Origin: Campylorhamphus procurvoides
Lineage: Eukaryota; Chordata; Aves; Passeriformes; Dendrocolaptidae
Direction of reading: 5' to 3'
Length of the DNA: 64,000 nt
NCBI GenBank assembly: GCA_013396655.1
Contig: WBMV01005965.1
Coordinates: forward strand, 200,506 to 264,505
The stretch's first letter is position 1; each line of letters begins with the position of its first letter. Below the pieces are notes generated by a model. It saw only the letters and a program-made list of their open reading frames with translations. It did no database searches and had not been told where the DNA came from. Shown piece after piece: positions 26,201 through 41,200 of the stretch. Made by a program: the position numbers and the translations under genes.

Positions 26201-29200
26201 CAGTACCCCCACCCCATCTCGCCAAGACTGGGGACATAAATCTTCAGAAGCAGGAAATTAATGAATTAAAATGCAAATCTACTTGTTAACAAAATAAAAC
26301 CATTAAGAAGTTTAGATCATAGAAATATTGCTTATCATGAGTTCCAAAAGACATTGTGCAATCAATAAAATGCTAAAACCACACAGACGGCAAGTCATTC
26401 TCAGTCAATATAAAGATTTAGCACCAACAATTAAGTGTATCAACAAGCAGATGTTGTTAATAGATAGAAAGAGTGCATGCTATTACACCACTACAGAAAC
26501 TGCAGTATCATGCAAACCTCTTTCAGCCCACATCCTCTGGCACTAAACACAGAGCTGTCACAAGGCCCAGTAAAATCTATAAGACAGGGTATAATTAGGA
26601 ACATCACATCTGCCTCCTAGGATCCCTGTCTGGCAGCAAACCTAACCCTATTCCAATACATTTTCCTTGAAACACCAAACTGGCACACACAGCAGGTGAG
26701 ATGGCATATGCAGGATTATTTTTTTATGGGATATTCTAAAACTTGAGGAAGCAAGATTATTTCAATTATTGATTCAATTAAGTCATTACAGCTAATTGAA
26801 CCACTAGCAGAAATAAACTTTCTGTAATTGACACTTCAAGTGTAGCAATTAGCTTCTATTTTTATTTCTCCCTTATTTTCTTTTTCTCATCCTAGAGCAT
26901 AATTTAACCTTTACTTCACATAACATAGATCTGAAAGATGTTCAGTCTCTTCCACAGTCTGACATTCTCAATCACAGATGTACTAAGGTAACCTAAAGTT
27001 TTAAGACAGAGGTCATTAAGACCTGTACTTAGCCCTGACAGTAGAATCTCACCTTTAATTACACAAAATAACATAACACCCAAAATTCACCAATATTTGT
27101 CTTCCCTCTTGTCCTGGTTTTGGTTGGGATAGAGTCAACTTTTCCTTAGTAGCTAGTACTGTGTTCTGTTTTGGATTCACTGGGGTGGGTGGAAGTGAGC
27201 ATGGCTGCATGGTACGTAGTTGCCAGCTGGGTTAAACCACAACACCTCTGAAGCTACAAAGGAAATCTGAAAAGCTCCAAGGACTTCTGCCTACAGACAT
27301 AGAAAACCTGAATAAAAGCAGTTATGGTTCCCTGTTCTGAGGCAAGGGGAGAGGCACTAACTTGATTTGAATCACATGTGAGTGTAATACAGTACACTTC
27401 AACCATGCAAGCATGTACTCTGTAACCAGTGTATTCCTTTGCTGCTATGGAGCAGACAGATGAAAGGACCTCATGTTATAGCTTCCCATCATTCAGCTAT
27501 TTCAAAACATTCCTAGAAAGGGTAATGGATGGTTCCAAAGTGTGGCTGAAGACTATAGCCCTTTCTATTTTTACAGCAGTGGTTCACATTCAGTTTGGAA
27601 ACACCTAGTATTTGATGAATGTTTAAGGACTCACCACCCATGCACACAAGTCTCAGTGACAGCTACCATGCTTAATGCCTTCATAATGACCATAAGCTAT
27701 GTAAATACAATGGCAGAACCACTTTTTCCAAATCAAAGATGCCTCCCTTCCATTCAACACGCAGGACCAGTACATTTACACTACCACTCTACACTTTATT
27801 AAATACTCTGTCATTTACAGCTTATTGCTATATCATAAGCAATCATCACATATAACTGTGTATTCTGTATTAAGAAAAGGAAATCAATTAGACTGTTTCT
27901 GAAAACATGACTACAAAAACTTCCTTCCTGATACAAAGATAGCTGAAATACATAAATAGAACACACATCACAAGTAAGAGCAAAGAAATATGTTCCTATA
28001 AATGAAACTATTAAGTATGGTTGTTATCAGCATTTTTCTGAGCGGATGTTCATACCACACACGCAACGAACATGACACACTGCTCTCCCTCCTACCAATT
28101 CCACATGAACCTAAATCAAACTGGAAGTATCTCAATAAATAGTTCTCAGCTAATCCAGAAGCTGTAAAATATGCCTTCTGTATTACATATTTACTCAAAA
28201 GCATTTTAACCTTTTGCTACTTTGTTTCAGATTTACCACCATAACACTCTGATATGTCGTTTTAAAGATAAGGACCCGAAGAAAACATTGCCTCTAACAA
28301 TCTATTATCTCCCTTAGGTGAAATGGAACCTCTGACTATTACATAATCCTGTTGTAAATTGCTTTCAGAAAATACCCAATAAGTGTTTCCAGAAAATTTA
28401 ACTCTTGTGCAAACAGAAGCCATCACCAGCTCAGGCACAGCAAGTAGTCCCCTTACCCTGCAAGGGTAATAAACCTTAGTAAAATCCTTCACATAAAACA
28501 GTGCCCATCTTCAGTTAGTTCTCAATTACTGCTTTTATTACTCCTAGCTCCCTCCTACTGGTTGTAGGAAGGGAAATGCTTTAGTGCATGTAAAGATGCA
28601 TATAAATAGCTGTAAGATTAAGACTTTTTCCTTGCATGAGAATGAATGGTTTAACTCTTTCAAGACTATAAGCCAAAGAAAATGATCATTTTCACCTTTT
28701 GATACTGTCAAAATATGACAGTACCAATTCCCACAAAACCACACAACAAAGACTTAAACCATCAGTATGATACAAACAGAAGTGTTTAGGTTTCTAAAGA
28801 ATGTTTGTTTATGCATGCCTTGGACGATATAAAAAAGCAGACAGTTTTCAAGCAGAAAAAATAAACAAATTCAAAAAGTTCCATAAAACCAAGGAAGAAC
28901 TATTTGTGAGTACTGAAAATGACAGTCTGGTGAGCAAGAGTACAGTAAGATCCAGAGACGGCAGCCCCTTCTGGTGTTAGGGTTAAGGCAGCACCTCAGA
29001 CAAAATAGGGAAACACAAGAAAGCCTCTTAAAATCTTTATGCACCGTAACTGGGATTACTTCGAAAAAATTTGCCTGATCATCTCAAAAACCCAAGTACT
29101 AGGAACATACAAGTCTGATGCAAATTTTTGTTTGAAAGCAAAAATTGCCCAGATTCTCAGCATTTAATATTTCCATTCAGTATAAAGTTCTTGACAGCCA

Positions 29201-32200
29201 TTTGTCCCACATGCTTCAGAGTAAAGCATTAAAACCAAAACAAATCACAAAGCCAACCAAACAAAACTTCAATGAAAACTCCAAAACCGAATCTAACAAA
29301 TAAGAACTTGGAGCTGAATTAATCATCTGGGAAAAAACCCCTCTTACTAATATTGGTTAGATAGCAACCAACCTACATTTCAGTGCCCAAACTGTCCTAC
29401 TATGAAATTTTTAAAGATCTACCTTTAATTTTATAAGCTTGCACTAAAAAAGCCACACCTCCTAAAAACTCCACAAGGATCCTGGCCTCAGTCACTCTGA
29501 AACACATTCAAACACATCACTCCATTGTTCACCATGTAGAAAAAACTGCTCCATTCTCAATTTGTTGACTTTGACTCAAGGGTTTAAATAATTAAGTTAC
29601 TTTTAGATGCTACAAAGAAGAAAGTGCACCAGCTATGCAACATCACATTTGAAGACCATTAATTCCACAACATGAAGTTAGCAGGAACTTCAGAAGTTCT
29701 GAAAAAAAAGGAGGATTTCAAGCTTTATATTTATTCATTGGCCAAATATGAGTACTTTTTTGTATGTTATGGAAAAAGATGGATTTACGCAGTCATTTTT
29801 GTAAAGAGCCCTCTGGGACAGACCCATGAAAAGTAGCACATTGCTGGCCTTTTTTTAAATTTATTTAATGACCAGAAGTTGCATATTCTGTATCTAGCAC
29901 AGGCACCTTCCACTAGCCACAGGAAAAAACCAAACCAAACAAGAAAATCACGTATATAATAAAGGGCAACCTGCCTTTGAATCTCGATTTTCAGTGTTCA
30001 CAAACACACAAGCAGGCAAGAAACAGGCTCTCTGGGGAAGAAAGGAAGAAGTTCAGGCTTTCTTCCTCTTCATCATATTGTTAAAGTCTGTGCCCAAGGG
30101 ACTGTAGGATTCAAGTGGTAGCAGTCTCAAAGGGTTAAGATAATGGGATTGTACAGAGAAACAAAACCTGTCAACAACCCTATCTTCCAGTAGCTTTTCC
30201 TGAGGTCTGGAAGCTAGGAATTACATCCAGTCCTCCCAAAAGAAAGTCAGCAAGAAGAACCCCAGCAAGAAGAACCTACATGAAGATATCCAAGATACTA
30301 CAGACATAAATGCAAATAGCAAACTCCACAAATTTGCCTTATATAACATTAGATTTCATTAGTTTGGCCAGTTGGTTAGGACTGTGAAAGACAGATGGGC
30401 CATAACGTAGGAAAGTTCCAGGAATACGTTTTAAATGCACCAATGAAACTTCAATCCACACTAATCTATTTTGATTACATTTTGAGTATTGGTGTGTGTG
30501 ATTAGTTCTGAGATACAAAAATGCCTATATTCATTTTGCATTTCAGTTCAGCAAAGAACTCCAACCACGGCATTTCCCCCTGCATATAACCTTTGCAACT
30601 TCTAATCCGTAAAGTTGGGTCAAGGGAAGTAGGACGTCTAATACAATACCTCACAAAATTCCTTTATGGTATAAATGCCAAAAACATTGTTTAGCATTTA
30701 AAAGGACAGTGACATGTTTAAAAGCTCTTTAAAGCTGACAGAAGTGCATTTTGTACTTCCTATCAATCTCTGAGGGAAGGAGGGCAGAGTAATCACGCTA
30801 ACAGCACTACTGCAGTGCTGCTGCAGTACAGCAATTAACTGCCATAAACATTTCAGTATTGTAATTTAAATTATTCCTTGAAACATAACATACCTCCCAG
30901 CAATGACCACATCACCACCCACATCTCCTTTAGAGTTACGCCTTCCATTTTAAGCAACTCATTACAAAGTTTCACAATAGCAAAATACCAGTTAGAAGAG
31001 TTTTTCACTGGATGAGCAAAGAGAAGAGGGAAAAGAATTCATTTAATTACCATCAGGTGAATTAGGAAAAATTTAGAGGAAATAGTATTTTCTACTGATT
31101 TTTGTTGTTTTCATAAAGAAAAACTTGGAAAACTCATTACATTTTTTGATGTCATAAATAATGCAACTTGACATGAACCAGGACAAAAAAATGTGAAATA
31201 AAAAAAGGAAAACCCAACAAACAAACCAACCAACAAAAAGCCCACTAGAAAAATAAAGGATTACTGAAAATTCAGCTTTTAAATTTTTATGTACCATTTA
31301 CTATAGCAGCACAGTAACTATCAAGCCACTGTCCTTTCCAAGTATACAAATAAACATAAAGTAACATCACAAACATACACACATTCAAACACACAATTTA
31401 GGGAACTTTAAAAACTGCTATTCTCTAAGCAGTGCAAAGTTTTCCACCTATTGAATTCAATATTTTGAAAGCAGCATTTTGAAATCAATCTTTAATAATT
31501 ATGAAAACCTTTCAAACCTGTTACAGTACCAACTGATCTAGTTCACCTTAAAAACAGCAAACACAACAAAGTCCAGCAATTTTCTCTTTTAAAGCAATTT
31601 TACCAATTACCCAAGGAAAGTTTACATGGGAAAAATGAAATCACATCTACAGAGAAAAAGCTCTTTCACTGAGTTCAGGTAAACTTGATTTTTCTGTACT
31701 CTGCATTTCTGAGTTACAGAAATTGCCAAAGGAATCTCCCTGAAAATATTTAGAAAGACAAAAACGTTTTACGAAAGGATCATTCCAGAATCTGTTATGA
31801 AAATCAAAACCCCTAATAAAATAAAAAAACAACTATTACTAGTGAATCAGAAATCAACATGCTGAACGACGACATTCTGCCACAACCTTTAATGGGCCAG
31901 GAAAAGCATTAAGAGTTAATGATATTAAGACAGAAGATTAAGACAGCTCATCTACTAAACAGCAAATTGCTGGAATGAACGAGGGAATTAGTGGTCAGGC
32001 AACAGCTGGTATTAACTACAAAAAAAACCCCAACAAAAACCAATACGTCCCTGAAACACAGACTGCTGTGAAAGTATAAGGAGGTGTCATTATACGCTTT
32101 CTGTCTTGTAACAGCTCCTTCCTTAAGCATCTGTTACCATTTCTGTCGAAGACAAATACCATACTAAAAGAGATCTTCGATCTGACCTCAAAGGGCCATT

Positions 32201-35200
32201 TCAGTGCTTTTAACACTTGAAATCATACTTTGTGAGGGTTCTAATTTTAAGAATATAAATTCTTCACATACTAGGGACTAACGAAGACTATATTCTGCTT
32301 GTATTTTTTTGTGTGCCTCCTGAAAAGCACTTGTAGGATTGCTCTGCATTGAAACAGGAAAACCTGGCCACTCCATAAATGGAGAGATCACCTGTACACA
32401 TTCATTGATTAGATGTCCCTGACCATCCCTATTATTTCAATCACCTGCTTTCAAAACACCTGTCTGAAGGTCTGCACAAGAGATCCCTGCCAGTACCACA
32501 CCTACTCAATGGCAAGCTGTTAACTGAGTGATGCAAGATACTTCCATCTTCTCCCATATTACACACCCCTGTCCAACAGTAAAAGCTGGAAACTGCAAGT
32601 TTGTGACATACTTGTACCTAAGTTAAGTAGAAGAATACTACTGGCAATGACTGCAACATTTTTGTCTTAAATCAAAGAGTGACCTATGCTTTATATGTTA
32701 CCTTCTCACTCAGTTTATAAATATTTAGACCTGGACTCTCCAAAACTTAAGCTGCCTACTGCCTTTTTCTTTCTAAAAAAATAGATCCATGAACTTCAAT
32801 GGCTGTAATCACAACAAAGTTACAAACACAGAGGTCTCTGAAGACATAAGTCTGATTAACAACAGCATATCTGATATGAAGTTCAAATTAAAGAGTAAAA
32901 TCAGATGTTTTATCTGACTAGAAACAATGTAACTTACCCTGATTTTTCTTTTTCTTCACTATCTGCATTTACTGTGGGATTTTCCATTTCTTTAATCTTC
33001 TCCTCCTCTTTACCTTCCAGTTTGGTTTCATCTTCAGTTTTGATTGTATTTAAGTCCTTTTCTTGATCAGGCTGTGTATACACAGAATCTGGCAAATTTT
33101 TTTTGTTTCCCTAGAATAAGAAAATCTTTAGTTAACTCATAAGGTGAAAACAAAGGATTTAAGAAAAGGCAGACAAAACACACTGAAGTTGTAAGAGCAA
33201 AAAAAAACCCAAGAGTCTGTGACTTGTTCAAAAATTACAGCACCTCTGCTAAACCTAACAAACTTCAAAGTTGTAGCCAGTGTCCTAGCTCATTTTGTCA
33301 CAATGATACAGGCATGCAGCTCTTAGATCTGGACAGCAAAGCAACCCCCGAGACAAACACTCCACAGAGGATGTTTTACTCAGGATACAGAGGTTATCAG
33401 TACTGGCCCATCTGGCGTTTACCCCAAAGAATACCAGCAGACAGACCAGAGCTGGCTGCCATTTATATGCAGAAGTGTTACAGTTGTGTTGTACCCTGAC
33501 TTGAGGAGCAACACCAGTTTCACAGCAAACTGCTAGGCCTGTAAGGAGCAGCATATCAGCCCTCTTCCCTGAACATCCTTTGCTAAAGCCACTGAGCCAA
33601 CACTGGATTTTGAAAAGCTATAAACATTTGTCTTGCTGGATCGCTAAATGACATTAGACCATGGGTACATTGCATGGCCCAGGTCTTTGTAGAGCTTCAC
33701 TGGTTTCTCTGGAACGCTGAAGTAAATGCAAAATTTATGAGGGCTTCAAAGCATAGCTAAATGCATAATGAAAATATCAGCACTGTAGTTAGTTGTGAGC
33801 ATGCACTACCCAGATAAGGGTAAAGCTGCACGCTAATTAGTCCCTAATTGACCTGGGAGACCCCCAAACAAGTGGAATGTTGGAGCTGCTTCTTAACAAG
33901 TCAGACATTTTGACAACATAATCACCCTAAAATGGGCACCCTGGGATAAATATAGCTCAAATGTGTTTTTCTGAATTAGGTTTACAGCAAGCTTTTGTCT
34001 TATTTTAAATCCAATGCAAAAACTTCAATCGTTACATTAATTCATTGTTATTACACACCAGCTGACTTTATAAGCAGGATATAACATGAACTTTAGAATA
34101 TATTACCAGAACAGAGGGCTTATCATTTTCTTTACTTTCATTATCATTCTCAGCTAACTTTTTTTCTTCTTGTTGTACTACTGCTACTTCCTCTTGCTTG
34201 CGCTCATCCTTGTCCACTTTTACATCTTTTGCATCCTGTTGTGGTTCTTCACCCATCTTCAAATCTTTTTCACAGTCTTTACAAGGCTTGTTGGTCACTT
34301 TCTCTGGCAATGCCATTTGAAATTCAATGTTAGCTGATGTACAATACTCTTCAAAACCATAGAGATATCTAAAAGAAAAAAATTGCTTGTGATAAGCAAG
34401 TTTTATTCAAGAAAAAACACGCTACTTAGAGAAGCTAAGCATGAACACTATATTTAATACCTAAAAAACTGTATTATAACCAAGAAGTTATGGACTCTAT
34501 GTATATTACTAGCACAGGATCACTTCAGTTCATTCTAGTGCTGTTTTTACCACAAACTTCATAGCTTTATTACTTACTTTCTATATGCACATTTAACATT
34601 ATATCCTGCAGCTGAATTCAATACAGGGATTCCAAGATCTTGATAAACTTGCTTCCACACTGCTCCACTTTCAATCTGTTAAAGGAAATGAAGTAATTGT
34701 TTTTGAATTAACTTACTGACACAAAGAAGACTACGTTGATAAAGTTTATAACTTTGCAAAATAAACATAAGTAATTTCCTCCAATCTATAAAATTACTAT
34801 TTATCACACACGCAATATTTCACTCTAATGCAGGCTGTATTCTAATGTAATTACTTTAAGCATTTTAGCATTTCTGCATTGCAATAAGCCACAGCAGGTT
34901 TTTCTCTCCAGGATGCAATAAAACAAAGGAAAGAAAATATAAAGATCAGAAAAATCAGTACATCATTTTTATTTTATGTTTAAAGTAACTCTTAACTATC
35001 AGGGCTAGAATTTTAATTAAATTGGAAAGAAAAAAACCATTCAAAGCATTAACAATACTGCACCAGACAAAGTGGCTACCAGTCTTATATTATGTCCTTA
35101 ATACACCCTTTGGTGACAAAGTTCCGTGACAGTGTGATATGTTCATTTCTAGCCATCTGTGAAGGCAGAACAGATGTACTGCAATACCCAAGTATTACAC

Positions 35201-38200
35201 CCCCTCTTGTATATCAGAAAGGTGTCACTGAACAAACATACCTCCTCTATTCACAGGCTAAATTTATGGGAAGCAGTTCAAAGCACTAACAGAATCTGCT
35301 CGGCCATGAATTCCAGATGTTTCAATTACTCCTCCGAGACCAATCCCACTAATCCCTATCACCACATTCTTCTATATACTGCTCAGAATAAACAGAAATT
35401 AAGCACCTCACATCAGACCTTAAAACTAAATTATTAGTCTTTGGGATTTTATTGAGCAGTGACTCCTTTCACTTTGAGGAAACATTTCAGGACCTATTTG
35501 TCTGATAAAGTTATCACAAAAACACACATGCTGGCTGATTTTAGGCAGCAATAATTAAAAATGTTGAGTAGATGCGTAATTTAATTAGAATACAACTAGT
35601 TTCTGGTTTGTGTTAAAGCATGGTTTTTACAGAGCTACAGGGGACCTTATGGAGCCACAGTATTTAACTTCCATGCATCTAAAGCTCCTGCATAAGAGGA
35701 GCTCCTGTGTTCTTCATCACTACTTCACAGAATAATAAACAATTAATTACTTCACAATAATAAACAGCACCTTCAGATTTTGTGGCTCCGAAATACTCAT
35801 CATAGTAATACTCACATTATCAAATCCTCCAAGCTTGTGTACAAGTCTGAATAATTTGAAGAGATTCAAATTTCTATATCCTAATACAGGTCGTTTGTTA
35901 ATAGGAGTCCCTGGGAACAAAGACAGTTATTACGGTGTTTTGAAGTATTTTTTTTTTCAGAATAACTTGAAATCCACAAAATATGCACTACTACACTACC
36001 AAATAGAGTATTGTAAACTCCACCTCATGTAACTGGTACTCTCTCTTCATGAAACTAAAACTCAAGAATTTTAATTACTGAACTACAGAGAAAAGGGGTT
36101 ATGCTACTTAATACATATATATGCATTCTCCCATATATTACTGAACATGCAGAAATTACGCAACTTTTGCTGCTACCTATATTACACCTATTTTTATTCC
36201 ACCCACTGAAACATTTACATCTGAAAATAACAGTGTAATCCTTTCACCAACCCCAACCCTCCCCAGGAACAATCCCACAATGCTTCAAATCTGTATGCTT
36301 CTCCCACTAGCACTAAGTATCACTTTGTCATCTTTTGTGAACAGTTTCTCAACTCATCTTCATATGGCATTAAAAAGAGATACTACTTTAACCAGTTTAA
36401 TAGTAATTTAAATACAAACACCCTCACTCCTGCCTCTACAGACACAGTACTTTTCTTGCAGTGTATAAATATCTGATAAAGACCTAATACAGTGAATGGC
36501 ACTGGTTTTTAAAAGCATTTCAATCTACTTTACAGATAATGTTCATGCATTTAAGTGATCAGGATTCACACAAGAAAATTAGCACAAAGTATAAGCTTTT
36601 TTCCATGATCTAAAAAGTGTGTGGCAGGATGTCATTAAATTTTATTTAGGCACTTAAAATTTATTAAACTGAGGATATAAATTAATATTATTTGATTAGA
36701 CACACTTTAAGTACACAGTAGAAAATATAATAGGATGTATGCAAAATATAATTGGATATATGTAGATATATTCTGAAAGCAGCAGCTTATTTCTAAGAAC
36801 AGATATAAGGAACTGTATTTCAAGAGATAAATCAAGTGACAGATTCATCTTCTAAATCATGGGAAAGTCACAAGGCATGAATACAGTCTCTCTGTTTCCA
36901 AAACTGTATTTCAAAGCACTACTAGTTTACACACTCAATTTTTTCAAGTACTGCTAATTAAACACCTACCTCTGTCTTCCATGAACTTGTACAATTGCTG
37001 AAGAAAGTTTTCTCGTTCTTCAGGAAATGGCTCTATTTCCTCCTGTTTAAAGCAAACCATACAAGAAAATTATCACCATTTTGAGTTACAGTCCTTCATT
37101 AAGAAACATATGGCAGTGATAATTCAGGTTCAAATGTTTAAGTTTGTTTTACTGTGGTCAGCAACAGGATACTATACAAAGAGGCACATGCTCTCAGTGC
37201 TATGCCACGTGAAAGTACATTTTAGAAACTACAATTTTTTCAAAATATTAAAAATAGTGATTGTAAACATATATTGAAATTGGATTTTGACCAGTCACTG
37301 AAGTATCATAAGGGATACCATAAATCAAGATGCGTTCTCAATTTTGTCCATTTATGCAGAGTCTGGGAGACAGCACTATTAACGATCATGAGATCGTGTC
37401 AGAAATCTCAGCTCTACTCCTACTGCAGTTAAGTGACTCCTTGATTCCAGATAGACTATGTCACTTTCAGAGATGAAGTGAAAGAGAAAATGGTGCTTGC
37501 ACTTTCTTAGGAGTTCTAATCCACTGTACTGGCAAACCGCAGGCAATGGCACTGCATGCAGACTGCCATGGGGCGCCAGCTGAACACGTGGTGAGCAGGA
37601 GCAATCCTAGAACTGAAATAACAATGGATATTTTGGAAATTCAGTTCATTGCACCAATAAACTTTTGTATTATTTACTCAGATTAATAAACAGCAGAGTT
37701 TCATAACAAAGCACTACGGTTTATTTTATAACACCTTGTAATTTCCTTAGGAAATGGGACTTGCCACAAGCATTAGCAATATGATATTAATATACTCAAA
37801 TTCTTAAGGAATTCTGATGACTGAGCTACTTGAAAACAATACACCAAATATGAGTTCATTTTTAATATTAGCTGTAAAATTTCTGAAAATAACTAGTCAT
37901 TCAGCAATCTAAAAGAAATTATTTTTCCTTAGTGTATTTCCATTCCATGGTTATCACTTCCATTCAACAGTCTCCTTGTACTAAATATTAAAGCTTCACC
38001 TACCCTGAAGCAAGGGGACAAAACATATTGCCTTTAAAGTTACACCAAGACAGTTGAGAAATCAGCAGAAACAGAATATCATTACTAAACAGAACTGGGA
38101 AAAACACACACACCCACACAAACAAAATTAAACCCCAAACCTCCAACATCTACTGAAGTTATTTAATAAAGAGATGGATGGCTGAAAACAAGGTCATGAA

Positions 38201-41200
38201 AGGCTATGACTAATAGTCATAACCAGGAAGTAGGGTTTTTTTTCTTATTCTATACTTCCTCTTCTCCATTAAATGCACCTGGATGACAGATCAGAGTAAA
38301 AAGGCAAAAAATTAAGAACCAGTATTCACAATATGCTGAAACAGTTGTCCTTTAGCTATAATTATCAACATAAATGCAATGAAAATATTTCACAGTCTTG
38401 CAAAGGCAATGCAAGAGGAGAGAATTTGCAAGGGGCATCATCACATGATAAATATCTGATACTCAGTACACCTGCAGAGTTCAGAGCAGGCTGCTTCAAT
38501 GAGCAAGAAGGACAGACTGGGTAGCAAACTGCAACCAGTATACTAGATGGTATTCTCACAGGGCAGGGGCACCAGAAATCAGGCATATCTAGCAATTCTT
38601 CACCAACAGGAAGGAGGTGATGCTGCAGCCCTGCATATAGTACAGACAAAAGCTTCGTTAAGAACATTCACATTCCACAGGCCATAGAGAACAAATTATT
38701 TGAGTGGAATCAAACTCCAAAACTGTATCACTTTTGTTTGTTTTATTCTCATATAGCAAGTTACTAGCACCTGCTGGATCATGGAAAAGAGATCATGAGC
38801 AGCTATTTGGGTTTCCCATGTTCCTCAACATCAAGAAAAAAACCTGCCATTGGAAAATAGTCCCACAGAGCATTTAGGGGAGGGGTGGGAGTTGTCACTG
38901 AACCAAAACTTCAGGAAACCCAACCACATTTTGAAGAAGGAATGTATGCTTTTTAAATATATGGGGAACTGAGATAAAGGTGAGGCTGAATAACACACTG
39001 ACACTCCTTTCTCACTGTAAGATCCAATGCCTGATAATCCACAAAGGTGCCAGAATGGCAAATGAATATTCCTTATTAGTTTTCCCAAAGAGAATAAAGC
39101 AGCTTTCTAAGAAAGTGTGCTAAGGGGGAAAGTTTAAGACCTTGCATCCCTCTGAAAAGCATTTACACTTTATCAAAACCTCTACAGAATCAGAACATAC
39201 TATATTCTACTAATAATATCTCTTAATAACCTTGGAACATATACAGAATCTCTTAATCAAGAAGTTTTCTTTGATAATGGTCAAAGCTGGCATGTCACAC
39301 TATGTCCTATTTATTTATTTTCAAGTTAGACAACCAGAGTGCTAGGAGGTCACTCTGCACTCTCTGATCTATCTCTCCATGCCACAAAGGTAAAAGAAAG
39401 TGGATTTTGTGTAGGATAATGAAATCCAGGAAAACAGGAACATGCTTATTGAAACACAAAATTCACACAGCATTATAGCCCATCACTAGAAAAGAGGGTC
39501 TGTCGATTCTTTTATCTACCATCCAATTTTGTTAAGGAAAGGAAGGACATTTTCCAGTCTCTCTCATTTGAAAAAGAAGGCAACTCCTCTTCTTATGAGA
39601 GAAGTACAGAGGATTTTCATGTTAATTCCTATCTATATAGGATGAAAGAATCTATACAGTTGTATGAGACATATGCTCACACATGTTCTGTAAATACAAA
39701 GATGCTCTTACATAACTAAGATAGGAGTATCTGTACTTGAAGCCTGTGGTGACATATATAAGAGCTTGCATTTTTTTGTTTTGTTTTGTTCTGGCTCATA
39801 GATAGTAGGACCACATGGATGGCCTGAGGGCCACCAATGAGATTTCTTCATGTCCTGGAAAACAATAGAACAACGTGCAGGTGGGTAACAAAGTCCCAAG
39901 GGCAGGCCCACAGATCCTGTTTGAAATGCTGCTCGATAACCAGGACGTTACAGGCAAAAACTAACAAGAATAGAGGAATCTGCAGAAATTGCTCAAGGAT
40001 TGGTGGAGAGAAGGCACACATGTCTCTGACCACTGTGGAGAGAGAAAGGGGGAAAAAATAATAAAAAAATTCTGTCTCTGTTTTAGGAACCTTCTAGTTC
40101 AACAGGTGACTGATATCACTAGATACTGGCGAAGAAATTATCACAGCAAATCCCAAAATATTTGCCTGAAATGAAATCTTTAAGTCCAGCACATGGAAAG
40201 ACTAGCTCAAGCAACATCACATGCAACTAAGAGGAGCTCAAGGTCCTCGAGGGAAGGTGTACAAGGTCAAATATCTGCAAACACTGTAGCTAATGGCTCT
40301 GTATTTTTCAACTAAAGGCAGAGATGAAACGGTCCCTATATAAAAATCATGTGTCACTCTGCATAGGTACCAACCTATCTATATTCATCATGTCCATAGC
40401 TGGACACGAACCCACACTGAAAGTTTGGGAATTGCACTGAAGCCAAGGAACTACTTGCTTCTTAAATTACTAAGCAGAGCACAGCCCCTTTCAAACTGGG
40501 CTTTATAACTGAATATAAAGCTACTTTGAGTTTAAAGAAGAGGCAGAATGAAATTATGAACATGGAGAAGTGATGAAGTCCTAACTTCACACCTTTGTAG
40601 CCTCCTAACAAATCTTAAACAAATTAATGAATAGAAGATGCCATACCACGTTCTGGTATGCCATAGCCACAATCTCCAGGGAAGAAGTATTGACAGAAGA
40701 ACCCTAACAACCATTTAAGACCATAGCCTGTTTAGTTTCTCCTTTACAATTCCACTATTAATAGGATACTAAGTCTGCTGCATTACTGGCACTTGCTTAA
40801 CAACTTAGAGAGCAGCTTTCAAACTGATGAGAGAATAAGTGATTATGGGCAAATACAGATTTTGAGTACCAAAAAAAGGTATGCAGGAAGTGAAAAATTC
40901 AAAAGCCTCTCTTTCAGCCTCTCAGTCCTTGTTTTTCTGGACAGGAGGTTGGGAGGAAATAACAGATAATCAGAAAGCCAAGCATGAGGTAGGATTTTTT
41001 ACTTGCAGAACACAAAAAGAGAAGAAAGGTAGAAGTGGGATAATGCCTCGATCCAAAGCTCTTTTTCTTCTTTACATCAGGTTAGCCAGGAAGACAACTT
41101 GCAGTGAAGCAATTCTTCAGTAGATCAGGGTAAGAAAGAGGTATTCAATAATGCCTATGTTAATATGTTAAATGTTCCCTAGTGTTAAAAAGGCCTACTT

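Noticed and set aside
31073..31297. Very hydrophobic minus-strand open frame resembling a membrane protein
   Set aside because: Arises from AT-rich low-complexity sequence (antisense of A/C-rich runs); no start context or splice support.
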